A stretch of DNA of 64,000 nt from Breznakibacter xylanolyticus (GTDB lineage Bacteria; Bacteroidota; Bacteroidia; Bacteroidales; Marinilabiliaceae), in assembly GCF_003254275.1 (NCBI RefSeq), contig NZ_QKZK01000005.1, positions 79,343 to 143,342 of the forward strand. The letters run 5' to 3'. A model generated the notes under the pieces. That model did not search any database, was not told the DNA's origin, and was given only the letters and a program-made list of their open reading frames with translations. Position numbers and translations under genes: made by a program. This document shows positions 54,813 to 64,000 of the stretch, piece by piece; within the stretch, counting starts at the first letter, position 1, and the number at the start of each line of letters is the position of its first letter.

Positions 54813-56423
54813 GTGGAAAAAATCAAAATCAGAGAAAAAATCGGCTACGCCCTGGGTGACGGAGCTGCGAACATTGCCTGGCGGGGTGTTTCGACATTTT
54901 TATTGTTTTTTTATACCGACGTGTTTGGGATTACCGCTGCTGCTGCCGGTGTCTTGCTATTCATCGCCAGACTTAGCGATGGCGTCAGCGATGTGGCAAT
55001 GGGCATCATCGGAGACAGAACCAATTCAAAATTCGGAAAGTTTCGTCCCTGGATTTTATGGACTGCCATTCCATTGGCGGTTATATTATCACTGTTGTTT
55101 ACCACACCAGACCTGGGTATGACAGGAAAAATTGTTTATGCTTACATCACCTACATCCTGTTTACACTCATTTACACAGCAAACAACATTCCCTATGGTG
55201 CATTGATGGCGGTGATGACCGGCGACAACAAAGAACGCACCAGTATCGGTTCATACCGAATGGTAGGCGCCTTTGCAGGTGGAATGATTGTACAGGGAGC
55301 CTTGCTGTTTCTGGTTGCCCATTTTGGCAATGTCAACCCAAGCATCAACATTACAAAACTTGAAAATACAAAATACAATGTCGTTGTTTCGTCAAGCCAA
55401 GATGTACCCAATGCCAATATCAAAACCAAAGATGGCATTGCAAAAATCTATTGGGCAGAAGCAAAAGAAGGCACAACAAATACCCCGTCGCCCTATGTAA
55501 GTTTTACAATGAGTGCCAATGAAAAATACTCGTTTATTGTGGATGGCGAATCAGGTTTAACTACCGAAAAAATTTCACTGATAAATCAGAAAAAAGGCTA
55601 CAGCAATTCTATTTACGTGCTTTCGGTGTTCCTGGCAATCTTCATGATTATCACCTTCATGAGCACCAAGGAACGAGTTTACCCACCCAAAGCACAAAAA
55701 TCCAATCTAATACAAGATTTAAAAGACCTGTTTAGCAACAAACCGTGGTTGGTGTTATTGGTCGTGGGTTTGTTTTGGACCATTTACAATTCAATTAAGC
55801 AAGGGATGACATTGTATTACTTCACCTTGTATTTAAACAACCAACTACTGTCAGCTTCATACCTGGTTGCGTTGATGTTGGCATCAATAGCAGGAGCCAT
55901 GGCGACTGCCCCATTAGGCAAAAAACTGGGTAAGAAAAACCTGTTTATCTATGCCTTGCTGTTTTCTGGTGCTGTCAATGCCTTATTTGTTTTTTGTGGC
56001 CCCAAAGATATCGGTGCCATTTTTACCATTGGTATTATATCTGAATTTGGGGCGGCCATTTTCCCCACACTTTTCTTTGCCATGTTGGGCGACACAGCTG
56101 ATTATTCTGAATTCAAAAATAACCGCCGCGCAACCGGATTGGTATACTCGGCAGGTTCGTTCGTCACAAAATTTGGAGGAGGTGTGGCCGCAGCATTTAT
56201 TGGAGCTGTTTTGGCTGCCTTTCATTACAACGGCATGGATTCAACCACCATTGAAGGTGCAATCCCCGCAGTTATCATGTTAATGAGTTGGATACCGGCA
56301 GTGATTGCTTTTATTGCCGCAGGCATTATGACGCTGTATCCATTAAATCAACCCAAAATGGACAACATTACTGAAGAACTTTACCAGCGTCGATTGAAAG
56401 AAGCCACTTCAGTTAAAGATTAA
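54813..56423 (+). CDS. GPH-family cation:glycoside symporter (MelB-like)
   Basis: 536 residues from a GTG at 54813; the product then begins MEKIKIREKIGYALGDGAANIAWRGV, the usual GPH start. The ATG at 54717 lies within a terminator, and an operator follows it, so it is rejected. About 12 membrane segments. Key GPH features: 'DGVSDVAMGIIGDRTNSKFGKFRPWILW' (D and RT/SKFGK motif) and 'NIPYGALMAVMTGDNKERTSIGSYRMV'. An extra soluble segment of about 100 residues lies between TM6 and TM7 ('PNANIKTKDGIAKIYWAEAKEG'), longer than in MelB. Likely imports cellobiose with Na+ or H+. Leads the operon with GH94. Confidence 0.85.
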   Translation: MEKIKIREKIGYALGDGAANIAWRGVSTFLLFFYTDVFGITAAAAGVLLFIARLSDGVSDVAMGIIGDRTNSKFGKFRPWILWTAIPLAVILSLLFTTPDLGMTGKIVYAYITYILFTLIYTANNIPYGALMAVMTGDNKERTSIGSYRMVGAFAGGMIVQGALLFLVAHFGNVNPSINITKLENTKYNVVVSSSQDVPNANIKTKDGIAKIYWAEAKEGTTNTPSPYVSFTMSANEKYSFIVDGESGLTTEKISLINQKKGYSNSIYVLSVFLAIFMIITFMSTKERVYPPKAQKSNLIQDLKDLFSNKPWLVLLVVGLFWTIYNSIKQGMTLYYFTLYLNNQLLSASYLVALMLASIAGAMATAPLGKKLGKKNLFIYALLFSGAVNALFVFCGPKDIGAIFTIGIISEFGAAIFPTLFFAMLGDTADYSEFKNNRRATGLVYSAGSFVTKFGGGVAAAFIGAVLAAFHYNGMDSTTIEGAIPAVIMLMSWIPAVIAFIAAGIMTLYPLNQPKMDNITEELYQRRLKEATSVKD

Positions 56424-56473
56424 AAAAAGCACACAAACAATATACAACACAACACTCTTAACATTCAACGATT

Positions 56474-58909
56474 ATGAAATTCGGTTATTTCGATGACTCC
56501 AATCGCGAATATGTCATCACCAATCCACAAACACCCTGGCCCTGGATCAACTATTTGGGCAACGAAGACTTTTTCTCGTTGATATCGAACACGGCCGGTG
56601 GTTATTCTTTTTATAAAGATGCAAAGTTCCGCCGCATCACACGCTATCGCTACAACAACGTGCCGATGGACAATGGCGGTCGTTACTTCTACATTAAAGA
56701 TGAAGATACCGTGTGGTCGCCAGGATGGAAACCCTGCAAAACACCGCTCGACAGCTATGAGTGCCGTCACGGAATGAACTATACCACCATTGAAGGCAAA
56801 AAAAACGGAGTATCCGCAAAAGTGTTGTTTTTTGTTCCGCTGAAAACGTGGGCCGAGGTGCAAAAAGTTACCCTCACCAACCATACCGATGGCGTGAAGA
56901 AAATTAAATTGTTCTCGTTTCAGGAGTGGTGCTTGTGGAATGCAGCCACAGACATGGAGAACTTTCAGCGTAACTTTTCGACCGGCGAAGTAGAAATTGA
57001 AGGCTCAGTCATATACCATAAAACCGAGTACAAAGAGCGTCGCGACCACTACGCATACTATTCGGTAAATACGCCCATTCAGGGTTACGACACCGACCGC
57101 GAATCGTTCATTGGCCTGTACAATGGCTTTGAAGCGCCTCAGGTGGTGGTTGAAGGCAAGCCCCGAATGACCGAAGCCCATGGCTGGTCGCCGGTGGCAT
57201 CGCACTACATCGAAGTGGAACTGAAAGCGGGCGAGTCGAAAGATTTCGTGTTTGTGCTCGGTTACGTCGAAAACAAAGAAGAAGAGAAATGGGAGTCGAA
57301 AAACATCATCAACAAAACCAAAGCCAAAGCCGTCATTGCACGGTTTGACACGGCAACCAAGGTAGATGCGGCACTGGCCGAACTCAAAGCATACTGGAAC
57401 AACTTGTTGAGCGTTTATTCGGTAACGTCGGGCGACGAAAAGTTGGATCGGATGGTGAACATATGGAACCAATACCAGTGCATGATTACCTTCTGTTTCT
57501 CACGGTCAGCATCGTTCTTCGAGAGCGGCATTGGTCGGGGCATGGGCTTCCGCGACTCCAACCAGGATTTGATCGGCTTTGTGCATCAGATACCCGAGCG
57601 TGCCCGCGAGCGCATCATCGACATTGCTTCGACACAATTCCCCGACGGTGGCTGCTACCACCAATATCAGCCTCTGACCAAGCGAGGCAACAACGACATT
57701 GGCGGCGGCTTTAACGACGACCCCATGTGGTTGATTTTGGGAACCACCAGCTACATCAAGGAGTCGGGCGACTTCTCGATTCTCAACGAGATGGTGCCTT
57801 TTGACAACGACATGAGCGTGGCACGCACCCTGTTCGATCACTTGACGGTATCGTTTGACCATGTGGTGAACAATCTGGGTCCCCACGGATTGCCGCTCAT
57901 TGGCCGCGCCGACTGGAACGACTGCCTGAACCTGAACTGCTTCTCGAACGACCCCAACGAATCGTTCCAAACCACCGAAAACAAAACCGAAGGCACCAAA
58001 GCCGAATCGCTGATGATTGCCGGATTGTTTGTGGTGTACGGACGCGACTACGTGCAACTGTGCAACGTATTGGGTAAAACCGAAGAAGCCGCCCGCGCAC
58101 AAAAGCACGTTGACAACATGGTGGAAGCCGTGAAACAACATGGCTGGGACGGCGAATGGTTCCTGCGCGCCTACGACTATTACGGTCACAAAATTGGCAG
58201 CAACGAAAACGAAGAAGGCAAAATCTTCATTGAATCACAAGGATGGTGCACCATGGCTGAAATCGGCATCGAAAATGGCATGGTGAAAAAAGCCCTCGAC
58301 TCGGTGAAAGAACGCTTGGACTGCGAGTACGGTATTGTGCTCAACAACCCGGCCTTTAGCAAATATTACATCGAATACGGCGAAATCTCGAGCTACCCTC
58401 CCGGCTATAAAGAAAACGCCGGCATCTTCTGCCACAACAATCCCTGGGTAATTATTGGCGAAACCAAAATCGGTCGCGGGGAACAGGCTTGGGAGTATTT
58501 CCGAAAAATATGTCCTGCCTATTTAGAAGAAATCAGCGACCTGCACAAAACCGAACCATACGTGTATTCGCAAATGATTGCAGGGAAAGACGCCTTTAAA
58601 CCTGGCGAGGCCAAAAACTCGTGGCTCACGGGCACAGCATCGTGGAACTTCTACACCATTTCGCAATACATTCTGGGCATACGCCCCGATTACAATGGGC
58701 TCATTATTGACCCATGCATCCCATCAAGCTGGGAAGGGTACACGGTGACGCGTCAATTCCGCGGAGCCACCTACCATATCCGCGTTGAGAACCCCAACAA
58801 AGTGAGCAAAGGCGTAAAGACCTTGCTGGTGAATGGGAAACCGCAAGACGGGAACATCATTCCGCTTCTGCCTGTCGGAAACCACCAGATTGTGGTGCAA
58901 CTGGGATAA
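56474..58909 (+). CDS. Cellobiose phosphorylase (GH94)
   Basis: 811 residues, the usual length for cellobiose phosphorylase. No signal peptide, so cytoplasmic. Starts '[30 protein letters not shown]', the family entry motif. The catalytic (alpha/alpha)6 barrel carries '[64 protein letters not shown]' and the general-acid Asp480 in '[15 protein letters not shown]'. It uses phosphate to split cellobiose into glucose 1-phosphate and glucose, saving one ATP. Starts 50 bases after the symporter. Cellodextrin or other disaccharide phosphorylases are possible, but this length and motif set favour cellobiose. Confidence 0.9.
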   Translation: MKFGYFDDSNREYVITNPQTPWPWINYLGNEDFFSLISNTAGGYSFYKDAKFRRITRYRYNNVPMDNGGRYFYIKDEDTVWSPGWKPCKTPLDSYECRHGMNYTTIEGKKNGVSAKVLFFVPLKTWAEVQKVTLTNHTDGVKKIKLFSFQEWCLWNAATDMENFQRNFSTGEVEIEGSVIYHKTEYKERRDHYAYYSVNTPIQGYDTDRESFIGLYNGFEAPQVVVEGKPRMTEAHGWSPVASHYIEVELKAGESKDFVFVLGYVENKEEEKWESKNIINKTKAKAVIARFDTATKVDAALAELKAYWNNLLSVYSVTSGDEKLDRMVNIWNQYQCMITFCFSRSASFFESGIGRGMGFRDSNQDLIGFVHQIPERARERIIDIASTQFPDGGCYHQYQPLTKRGNNDIGGGFNDDPMWLILGTTSYIKESGDFSILNEMVPFDNDMSVARTLFDHLTVSFDHVVNNLGPHGLPLIGRADWNDCLNLNCFSNDPNESFQTTENKTEGTKAESLMIAGLFVVYGRDYVQLCNVLGKTEEAARAQKHVDNMVEAVKQHGWDGEWFLRAYDYYGHKIGSNENEEGKIFIESQGWCTMAEIGIENGMVKKALDSVKERLDCEYGIVLNNPAFSKYYIEYGEISSYPPGYKENAGIFCHNNPWVIIGETKIGRGEQAWEYFRKICPAYLEEISDLHKTEPYVYSQMIAGKDAFKPGEAKNSWLTGTASWNFYTISQYILGIRPDYNGLIIDPCIPSSWEGYTVTRQFRGATYHIRVENPNKVSKGVKTLLVNGKPQDGNIIPLLPVGNHQIVVQLG

Positions 58910-58927
58910 ACGAACGACCAATTATCA

Positions 58928-58958
58928 GGGACAGGCCAACGGGCTCTGTCCCTTTTTT
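58928..58958 (+). terminator. Hairpin between GH94 and GH9 genes
   Basis: GGGACAG (58928-58934) pairs with CTGTCCC (58946-58952), followed by T6. It may attenuate rather than end the operon; GH9 starts 23 bases later. Confidence 0.75.
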
Positions 58959-58980
58959 GTCCAATTGAAAACAAAAAAAC

Positions 58981-60732
58981 ATGAAAAGACAAACACCTTT
59001 CAATCGCCTCATGCAGCGTGGCACCCTCGTGGCGTCGGCAATGATGGTGGCAATGGCGTGCAGCACCCCGCGGCAAAGCAACCTGCAGCCCTTGAAAACA
59101 GAGTACATCCTCATCAACCAACACGGTTATGTGAGCCAGGCGCCTAAAACCGCCCTGGTGAGAACCGAAGCACCGGTAACCGTGACGCTGGTCGACAGCA
59201 TTGGAAAAACCGTGTTATCGATACAAAGCACCGATCCGGCTTATTGGTCACAATCGGGCGACAAGGTAGCGGTGGTCGATTTTAGCGCACAAACCCAACC
59301 GGGACGTTATTATCTGACCATTGGAGACAGCGTTGTGTCGCACCCGGTCAACATCATCGACAACCCCTACCCGACCATTGCCCAAGCATCCATCCGTGCC
59401 TTCTACTACAATCGAACCTTCGTGGCCATCGATTCAACACATGGCGGGCAATGGGCACGTCCGGGCGGACACCCCGATACGCTGGTGTACGTGCACGAAT
59501 CAGCCGCCACCCGCATACGCCCGACAGGCACCATCCTGTCGATGCCTTACGGTTGGTATGATGCGGGCGATTACAACAAATACGTGGTAAACAGCGGCAT
59601 CAGCACCTATACGATGCTGAAGGTATTGGAAGACTATCCCGAGCATTTTGCATCGCAAAACCTTAACATTCCCGAATCGGGCAATGCCCTACCGGATGTG
59701 TTGGACGAAACACTCTTTAACCTTAGATGGTTCATCCAAATGCAGGATCCCGAAGATGGCGGCGTGTACCACAAACTGACGGAGAAAAACTTTTCAGGAT
59801 TCATCATGCCCCACGAATGCAATGCCGACCGATTTGTGGTGATGAAAGGCACTGCAGCCACGCTCAATTATGCAGCCCTGATGGCCATGAGTGCCCGTGT
59901 ACTGGCGCCATTCAAAGACCAACTACCCGGCTTGGCCGACAGTTGCCTGACCCGTGCCCAAGCCGCATGGCAATGGGCGGTGAAAAACCCGGCAGTATTG
60001 TACGAGCAACCCAAAGACATCACCACCGGCGGTTATGGCGACAACCGCATGGACGATGAATTTTACTGGGCGGCCTGCGAAATGTGGCTTACCACAGGCA
60101 ACGAACAGTTTATTCCCTATATCACAAAAAATTACAAAAACTGGGGCGTTCCCACGTGGGGCAACTCCGGAACCCTGGGCACACTATCGCTGATGAAAAG
60201 CAGCAATCCTCTGCCCGAAGCGCTTGAACAGTTGAATGTAAAAGGAAACTACCTTCAAATGGTTGACTCGCTGTTGGCCAACGAACAAAATGCACCCTAT
60301 CGCATCAGCCTCACCCACTTTGAGTGGGGCAGCAACTCTGACGTGGCCAACCACGGGATGCTCAAACTCATTGCCTATCAATTGACCAATGATGCAAAGT
60401 ACCTTCACTCGGCCATCAACGATGCCGATTACCTTTTGGGACGTAACGCCACCGGCTTCAGCTTTGTGACCGGCTTTGGCAGCAAACGGGTGATGAACAT
60501 CCATCATCGCCCTTCTGCGGCCGATGGCATTGAAGAGCCGGTACCCGGATTTTTATCGGGAGGTCCCAACACAGTGGTGCTCAACGACTGCGGCGAAGGC
60601 GTGGTCAGAGATACCTTCCCTGCAAAATCGTTTGTAGATGAAACATGCAGCTATTCGACCAACGAAATCGCCATCAACTGGAATGCGCCGTTGGCGTATT
60701 TATTAAACGGGTTGGCGGCTCAGTACCGATAA
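58981..60732 (+). CDS. GH9 endoglucanase/exoglucanase lipoprotein
   Basis: 583 residues. Lipobox VAMAC, Cys27, so a lipoprotein. Ig-like CelD_N domain of about 85 residues ('KTEYILINQHGYVSQAPKTALVRTEAPVTVTL'), then the GH9 barrel: 'YGWYDAGDYNKYVVNSGIS' with catalytic base Asp194/Asp197, 'HHRPS' with the conserved His, and 'STNEIAINWNAPLAYLLNGLA' with the acid Glu562. It inverts beta-1,4-glucan linkages and would make cello-oligosaccharides or glucose outside the cytoplasm. Mixed-linkage glucan or glucosaminyl substrates are known for GH9 too. Terminator after it. Confidence 0.9.
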   Translation: MKRQTPFNRLMQRGTLVASAMMVAMACSTPRQSNLQPLKTEYILINQHGYVSQAPKTALVRTEAPVTVTLVDSIGKTVLSIQSTDPAYWSQSGDKVAVVDFSAQTQPGRYYLTIGDSVVSHPVNIIDNPYPTIAQASIRAFYYNRTFVAIDSTHGGQWARPGGHPDTLVYVHESAATRIRPTGTILSMPYGWYDAGDYNKYVVNSGISTYTMLKVLEDYPEHFASQNLNIPESGNALPDVLDETLFNLRWFIQMQDPEDGGVYHKLTEKNFSGFIMPHECNADRFVVMKGTAATLNYAALMAMSARVLAPFKDQLPGLADSCLTRAQAAWQWAVKNPAVLYEQPKDITTGGYGDNRMDDEFYWAACEMWLTTGNEQFIPYITKNYKNWGVPTWGNSGTLGTLSLMKSSNPLPEALEQLNVKGNYLQMVDSLLANEQNAPYRISLTHFEWGSNSDVANHGMLKLIAYQLTNDAKYLHSAINDADYLLGRNATGFSFVTGFGSKRVMNIHHRPSAADGIEEPVPGFLSGGPNTVVLNDCGEGVVRDTFPAKSFVDETCSYSTNEIAINWNAPLAYLLNGLAAQYR

Positions 60733-60760
60733 CTGCATTTCGCATCAAGAACATTTTGGA

Positions 60761-60797
60761 AAGGCTCTCCGTCGTTGGTTGACGGGGAGCCTTTTTT
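60761..60797 (+). terminator. Terminator of the cellobiose module
   Basis: AAGGCTCTCCGTC (60761-60773) pairs with GACGGGGAGCCTT (60781-60793) with one wobble, followed by T6. Confidence 0.9.
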
Positions 60798-61035
60798 GTT
60801 GGGGTTCAGTCAAACATCGAAAAAACAGATGAAATAATTTGAATGACTGCTTCATCAATCGCTATAGATTATATGGGACTAAGGAGAAAAATTCAAACAA
60901 TATAGGGTGAAACGCTAACAAAGTAGAAAGGTATACCATTGAAATACAAATGAACCATACAACACGTCACAAACGAAAAGGGATGAAAACCATTGAAATC
61001 GGTATCATAGTCGGATGTTAATGTTTATCTTTTTA

Positions 61036-61043
61036 TAATTTTG
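61036..61043 (+). promoter_or_regulatory. -7 element of the porin gene
   Basis: TAATTTTG, an exact TAnnTTTG match that ends six bases before the ATG at 61050. The transcript would begin at or within a few bases of the start codon. Confidence 0.6.
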
Positions 61044-61049
61044 CGATTG

Positions 61050-63041
61050 ATGAAACTGAAAATCTCCCTCCTTATATATGTGGCCCTGACTGCCCAAGTG
61101 GCGCTGGCACAGTTCGACCCGGAAACAGGCCGACCCTCCGAATCACAACCCGGTAAAACCGAGGTGGTGAAGCACATCAAAACATGGCGACTGAGCGAAG
61201 GCTATACGCTGGCCGACACGCTGCAACCCGATACCATGCTCATTGGTTTTCAGCAGCACAACCCCATTTTGCGCCACAACCCATTCACGCTCCACCTGGG
61301 CAACATTGGTAGCCCGGCACAATCAATGTCCATTGGTGATCAGCACGACGATCAGGACTTTATCTTCAACAATGCCCTGTTGTTTTATCAACCCAAGGCC
61401 GACCAATGGCTGTTTTATAACACCACACTGCCCTATACCAATCTCTATTACCAAAACAGTGGTCCCAAGCGTCGTTCGGAGGAAAACATAGGCATCCTCT
61501 TTACACAAAACATCAACAAAGCGTGGAACGCCGGCATCAATTATAACATGCACTCCAACATTGGGCGCTACTCGGGACAAAACACCGAAAACCGGCTGTT
61601 CCGTTTCTTCACCAGTTTCAACAGCAAAGCTTATCAACTACATGCGGCCTTGAGCCTGTATAAATTCGACCAATTGGAGAATGGGGGAATCGAAGACAAC
61701 AACTACATCGTAAATGGCAACAACCCGGAATACAGCGAAATAGAGCCCGAAAACATCCCGGTGTGGCTACAAAACACCAAGCACTATTTGCGCACGCAGC
61801 GTTACCTACTCAACCAATCACTCAACATTGGAAAAATCAGCCGGGGCGATTCACTACAGATGCAAACCCTGCCCGTGGGGACACTCTTCCACACGCTGGA
61901 AGTGAACGCGACACAACGCCGGTTCAACATCGACAACCTCCCGACAGACAACCGAACCGGCAAGGCTGACCAGTATTTTACCAACATCTACGCCGATTCA
62001 TTGGTGACACGTGACACTTTGCGTTACACTGAGGTTAAAAACACGGTGCAGCTGCGCTTTAACGAAGAAGCCAACTCGTTGCTCAAATTCGGACTGCGCG
62101 CCTATCTCGAAAACGAGATTCAAACTTATCAACGCGACGAACCCGGAGTCGTGCTCATTGAAACAGGTCAGCTTACAACATCTTCAATCCCCCGCAAAAA
62201 AACCTTCATCAACACAGCCGTTGGCGGACAAATATTTAAAAATACCGGCAATAATTTTTGGTGGAACGCGGGTGCCAAAACCTACATCACCGGCAACAAA
62301 ATTGGCGACATGGAGCTGAGCGGGATGGCCAATTCATCGTTTCGTGTGGGCAAGGACACCGCTGGCATTTTTGCACTGGGAGATCTTACGCTGCGTTCGC
62401 CCGGTTACCTGTTTGAAACCTATTATTCAAATCATTTCTTTTGGAACAACGATTTCAGAAAAGAGAAAACCCTGCGCGTGAAAGGCGGTATTCGCATTCC
62501 CACGCAACGTTTCGAAATCACCGGCGAGGCAAGGCTGATTAACGATTGCTTTTATTGGAACGAACAAGCCCTGCCCGATCAGTCGTCGGAGGTGCTGCAA
62601 ATGGTCGAAATTGCCCTTTCACAACATTTCAGGTGGGGCATCCTCAACAGCGTCAACAAGGTAAGTTACCAGGTGACCAGCAACGACCGCATTCGCCCAT
62701 TGCCCATGCTTTCGGCGTACTCGGCCAACTACATTGAACATCTGGCCTTTAAAGTATTGCGATTCCAGATAGGATTTGATGTGCGATACTTCACCCAATA
62801 CTATGCACCGGCCTATATGCCGGCCACGGGGCAGTTTTACGCACAACGACTTGAAAAAATTGGTGAATACCCCTTTGCAGATGCCTTTGCCAATTTCCAC
62901 CTCAAGCGAGCACGCATCGGGGTGAAATGGGAACATGTGAACGATGGATTAATGGGAATTTACAACAGCTTTTTGTTGCCCGGTTATCCCAACAACCCGC
63001 GGGCATTCAAAATTCAGGTTTCGTGGAACTTCTATGATTGA
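61050..63041 (+). CDS. Putative outer-membrane porin (Porin_10-like)
   Basis: 663 residues from the ATG at 61050, the first codon of a clear signal peptide (MKLKISLLIYVALTAQVALAQ). The mature chain starts with a periplasmic stretch ('WRLSEGYTLADTLQPDTMLIGFQQHNPILRHNPFTLHLGNIGSPAQSM'), then many antiparallel strands ending 'AFKIQVSWNFYD'. This is the 'putative porin' family common in Bacteroidetes. No solute specificity is known. The -7 box lies so close to the start that the mRNA has almost no leader. Monocistronic as far as can be seen. Confidence 0.8.
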   Translation: MKLKISLLIYVALTAQVALAQFDPETGRPSESQPGKTEVVKHIKTWRLSEGYTLADTLQPDTMLIGFQQHNPILRHNPFTLHLGNIGSPAQSMSIGDQHDDQDFIFNNALLFYQPKADQWLFYNTTLPYTNLYYQNSGPKRRSEENIGILFTQNINKAWNAGINYNMHSNIGRYSGQNTENRLFRFFTSFNSKAYQLHAALSLYKFDQLENGGIEDNNYIVNGNNPEYSEIEPENIPVWLQNTKHYLRTQRYLLNQSLNIGKISRGDSLQMQTLPVGTLFHTLEVNATQRRFNIDNLPTDNRTGKADQYFTNIYADSLVTRDTLRYTEVKNTVQLRFNEEANSLLKFGLRAYLENEIQTYQRDEPGVVLIETGQLTTSSIPRKKTFINTAVGGQIFKNTGNNFWWNAGAKTYITGNKIGDMELSGMANSSFRVGKDTAGIFALGDLTLRSPGYLFETYYSNHFFWNNDFRKEKTLRVKGGIRIPTQRFEITGEARLINDCFYWNEQALPDQSSEVLQMVEIALSQHFRWGILNSVNKVSYQVTSNDRIRPLPMLSAYSANYIEHLAFKVLRFQIGFDVRYFTQYYAPAYMPATGQFYAQRLEKIGEYPFADAFANFHLKRARIGVKWEHVNDGLMGIYNSFLLPGYPNNPRAFKIQVSWNFYD

Positions 63042-63270
63042 TTTAAGTTGTGTAAATGCACTTTTTGAACATCAAACCGCTCAAAAATTGGAACCATGCA
63101 TCACCGGGTCGTGAATGACCCTGGAAACTCATTCAACCGTTACACCATCAGTCTGTCAGACAAACAACATTGGGCAAACATCTGCTTTCGCCCCCTCCGT
63201 TCATCAGGGAAAAAACACCATTCATCAAAATCACAACACACTGATTGACTTGTTGATAAAACAAAAAAGG

Positions 63271-63301
63271 TTGCACCGGATGTTTTTTTGACCTATTTTT
63301 G
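63271..63301 (+). promoter_or_regulatory. Promoter of the MltF-like gene
   Basis: TTG (63271-63273), 20 bases, then TATTTTTG (63294-63301, exact -7 consensus). The ATG follows 22 bases after the -7 box. Confidence 0.65.
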
Positions 63302-63322
63302 CGGCTTCACCATGACACAAAA

Positions 63323-64000
63323 ATGATGAATGCACGATTCTACGGATGGGCGGCAATATGTTTATTGACATTTTTGATACAGGCCTGCCACTCCGGTTCA
63401 ACCGGCAACGAAAACAACACATCGGGGCTGATCGACCTCCCCGAGATGAAGCTAAAAGGCACCCTGAGGGTGGTAATTGACTACAACTCTACCAATTATT
63501 TTATATACAAGGGACAACCCATGGGTTACCAGCTTGAACTGTTGCAGGAGCTGGGTAATTATTTGTCGTTAAAACTCGATGTGACAGTTTGCAACGACAT
63601 GGGTCAAAACTTCGAGAGCCTCGAACAAGGCAACGTTGACGTAATTGCCACCAACATTGCCGTCACCAAAGAGATGAAACCCGACATCAGCTTCACCGAA
63701 CCGCACAGCTATACCAGGCAGGTTTTGGTGCAGCGAAAGTACAATCGCGAAGAAGAAGCCAACCGCGTAAAGACCTTCAACGCCATCATTCGCAACCAAC
63801 TTGATTTGGCCGGGAAAACCATTTACGTGCAACGAAACTCATCGTACGCGCATCGTTTGCGAAGCCTGTCGAACGAAATTGCCGACAGCATCAACGTGGT
63901 TGAAATACCCGATTACGAGGCCGAACAGCTCATCGGACTGGTTGCTGCCGGGGAAATCGATTACACGGTGTGCGACGAGAATCTGGCTCGAGTCAACAAA
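63323..64000 (+). CDS. MltF-like lytic transglycosylase, N-terminal part (runs off the window)
   Basis: 226 residues visible, open at the right edge. Starts MMN, hydrophobic stretch and lipobox 'FLIQAC', so a lipoprotein. Then a periplasmic solute-binding-protein-3 domain: 'LKGTLRVVIDYNSTNYFIYKGQPMGYQLELLQELGNYLSLKLDVTVCND', 'FESLEQGNVDVIATNIAVTKEM', and 'TVCDENLARVNK' at the edge. In MltF this domain precedes an SLT (lytic transglycosylase) domain and regulates it. The SLT part would lie beyond 64000; if absent, this would be a plain amino-acid-binding lipoprotein. Met at 63323 or 63326. Confidence 0.75.
   Translation, partial: MMNARFYGWAAICLLTFLIQACHSGSTGNENNTSGLIDLPEMKLKGTLRVVIDYNSTNYFIYKGQPMGYQLELLQELGNYLSLKLDVTVCNDMGQNFESLEQGNVDVIATNIAVTKEMKPDISFTEPHSYTRQVLVQRKYNREEEANRVKTFNAIIRNQLDLAGKTIYVQRNSSYAHRLRSLSNEIADSINVVEIPDYEAEQLIGLVAAGEIDYTVCDENLARVNK

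Larger units (their letters stand above)
60733..61049. other. Intergenic region, GH9 to porin
   Basis: 317 bases with the GH9 terminator (60761-60797), then AT-rich DNA without recognisable gene, and the porin -7 element at the end. Confidence 0.6.

Noticed and set aside
1-64000. CRISPR arrays, IS elements, tRNA or rRNA genes, prophage
   Set aside because: No direct-repeat array, no transposase or integrase frame, no tRNA-like cloverleaf and no phage gene were seen.

Overview
The window is chromosomal DNA of a Bacteroidetes bacterium. Three things point there: SusC/SusD and hybrid two-component genes; Bacteroidetes-type promoters (TTTG, about 19 bases, then TAnnTTTG) ahead of many genes; and phylum-typical families such as DUF5683, the Porin_10-like porin, an outer-membrane HhH barrel and a Nudix-type regulator. 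A polysaccharide-degrading member of the Bacteroidales/Marinilabiliales is my inference; there is no rRNA in the window to test it.

Layout. 1-649: 5' part of a secreted leucine-rich-repeat protein (minus strand, runs off the left edge). 1.1-2.4 kb: split threonine/serine exporter. 2.9-6.6 kb: three-gene biotin-dependent acyl-CoA (probably propionyl-CoA) carboxylase. 6.7-18.6 kb, all minus strand: STAS-like protein, Zn peptidase, MltD-like lytic transglycosylase, DUF5683, ParB, ParA, heptose-7-P kinase, shikimate kinase and topoisomerase IV A and B. 19-24.7 kb: two orphan exported proteins around a large TerB/FHA-like/ABCG-type transporter. 25-36.5 kb: a compact beta-glucan (laminarin-type) utilisation locus: hybrid sensor-regulator, GH16 lipoprotein, SusC, SusD and a surface glycan-binding lipoprotein. 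36.8-46.2 kb: K+/H+ antiporter, S-adenosylhomocysteinase, a secreted protein, AsnRS, PAP2 phosphatase, a Rnk/GreA-like factor with an attenuator-like leader, PheRS alpha and OsmC. 46.5-53.8 kb: PorV-like protein and an HhH-containing outer-membrane barrel, DNA polymerase III alpha, a small protein and thioredoxin. 54-60.7 kb: a cello-oligosaccharide module: Nudix-type regulator with degenerate catalytic box, GPH symporter, GH94 cellobiose phosphorylase and GH9 lipoprotein. 61-64 kb: putative porin and the start of an MltF-like protein.

How the parts work together. The 25-36 kb locus should sense, bind, cut and import beta-1,3-glucan. The 54-60 kb module should cut beta-1,4-glucan outside the cytoplasm (GH9), import cellobiose with a cation (GPH) and split it with phosphate (GH94). 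A near-identical 16-base operator lies in front of both the Nudix regulator and the symporter, so that regulator probably controls the module and itself.

The best non-textbook signals are: the rnk leader (consensus promoter, 36-codon Cys-containing ORF, strong terminator ending 22 bases before the start codon); the shared Nudix operators; a dispersed ~120-base inverted-repeat element with one copy between susC and susD and a second, oppositely oriented copy downstream of rnk; and an outer-membrane barrel carrying a ComEA-like helix-hairpin-helix. No tRNA, rRNA, CRISPR, IS element or phage gene was seen.
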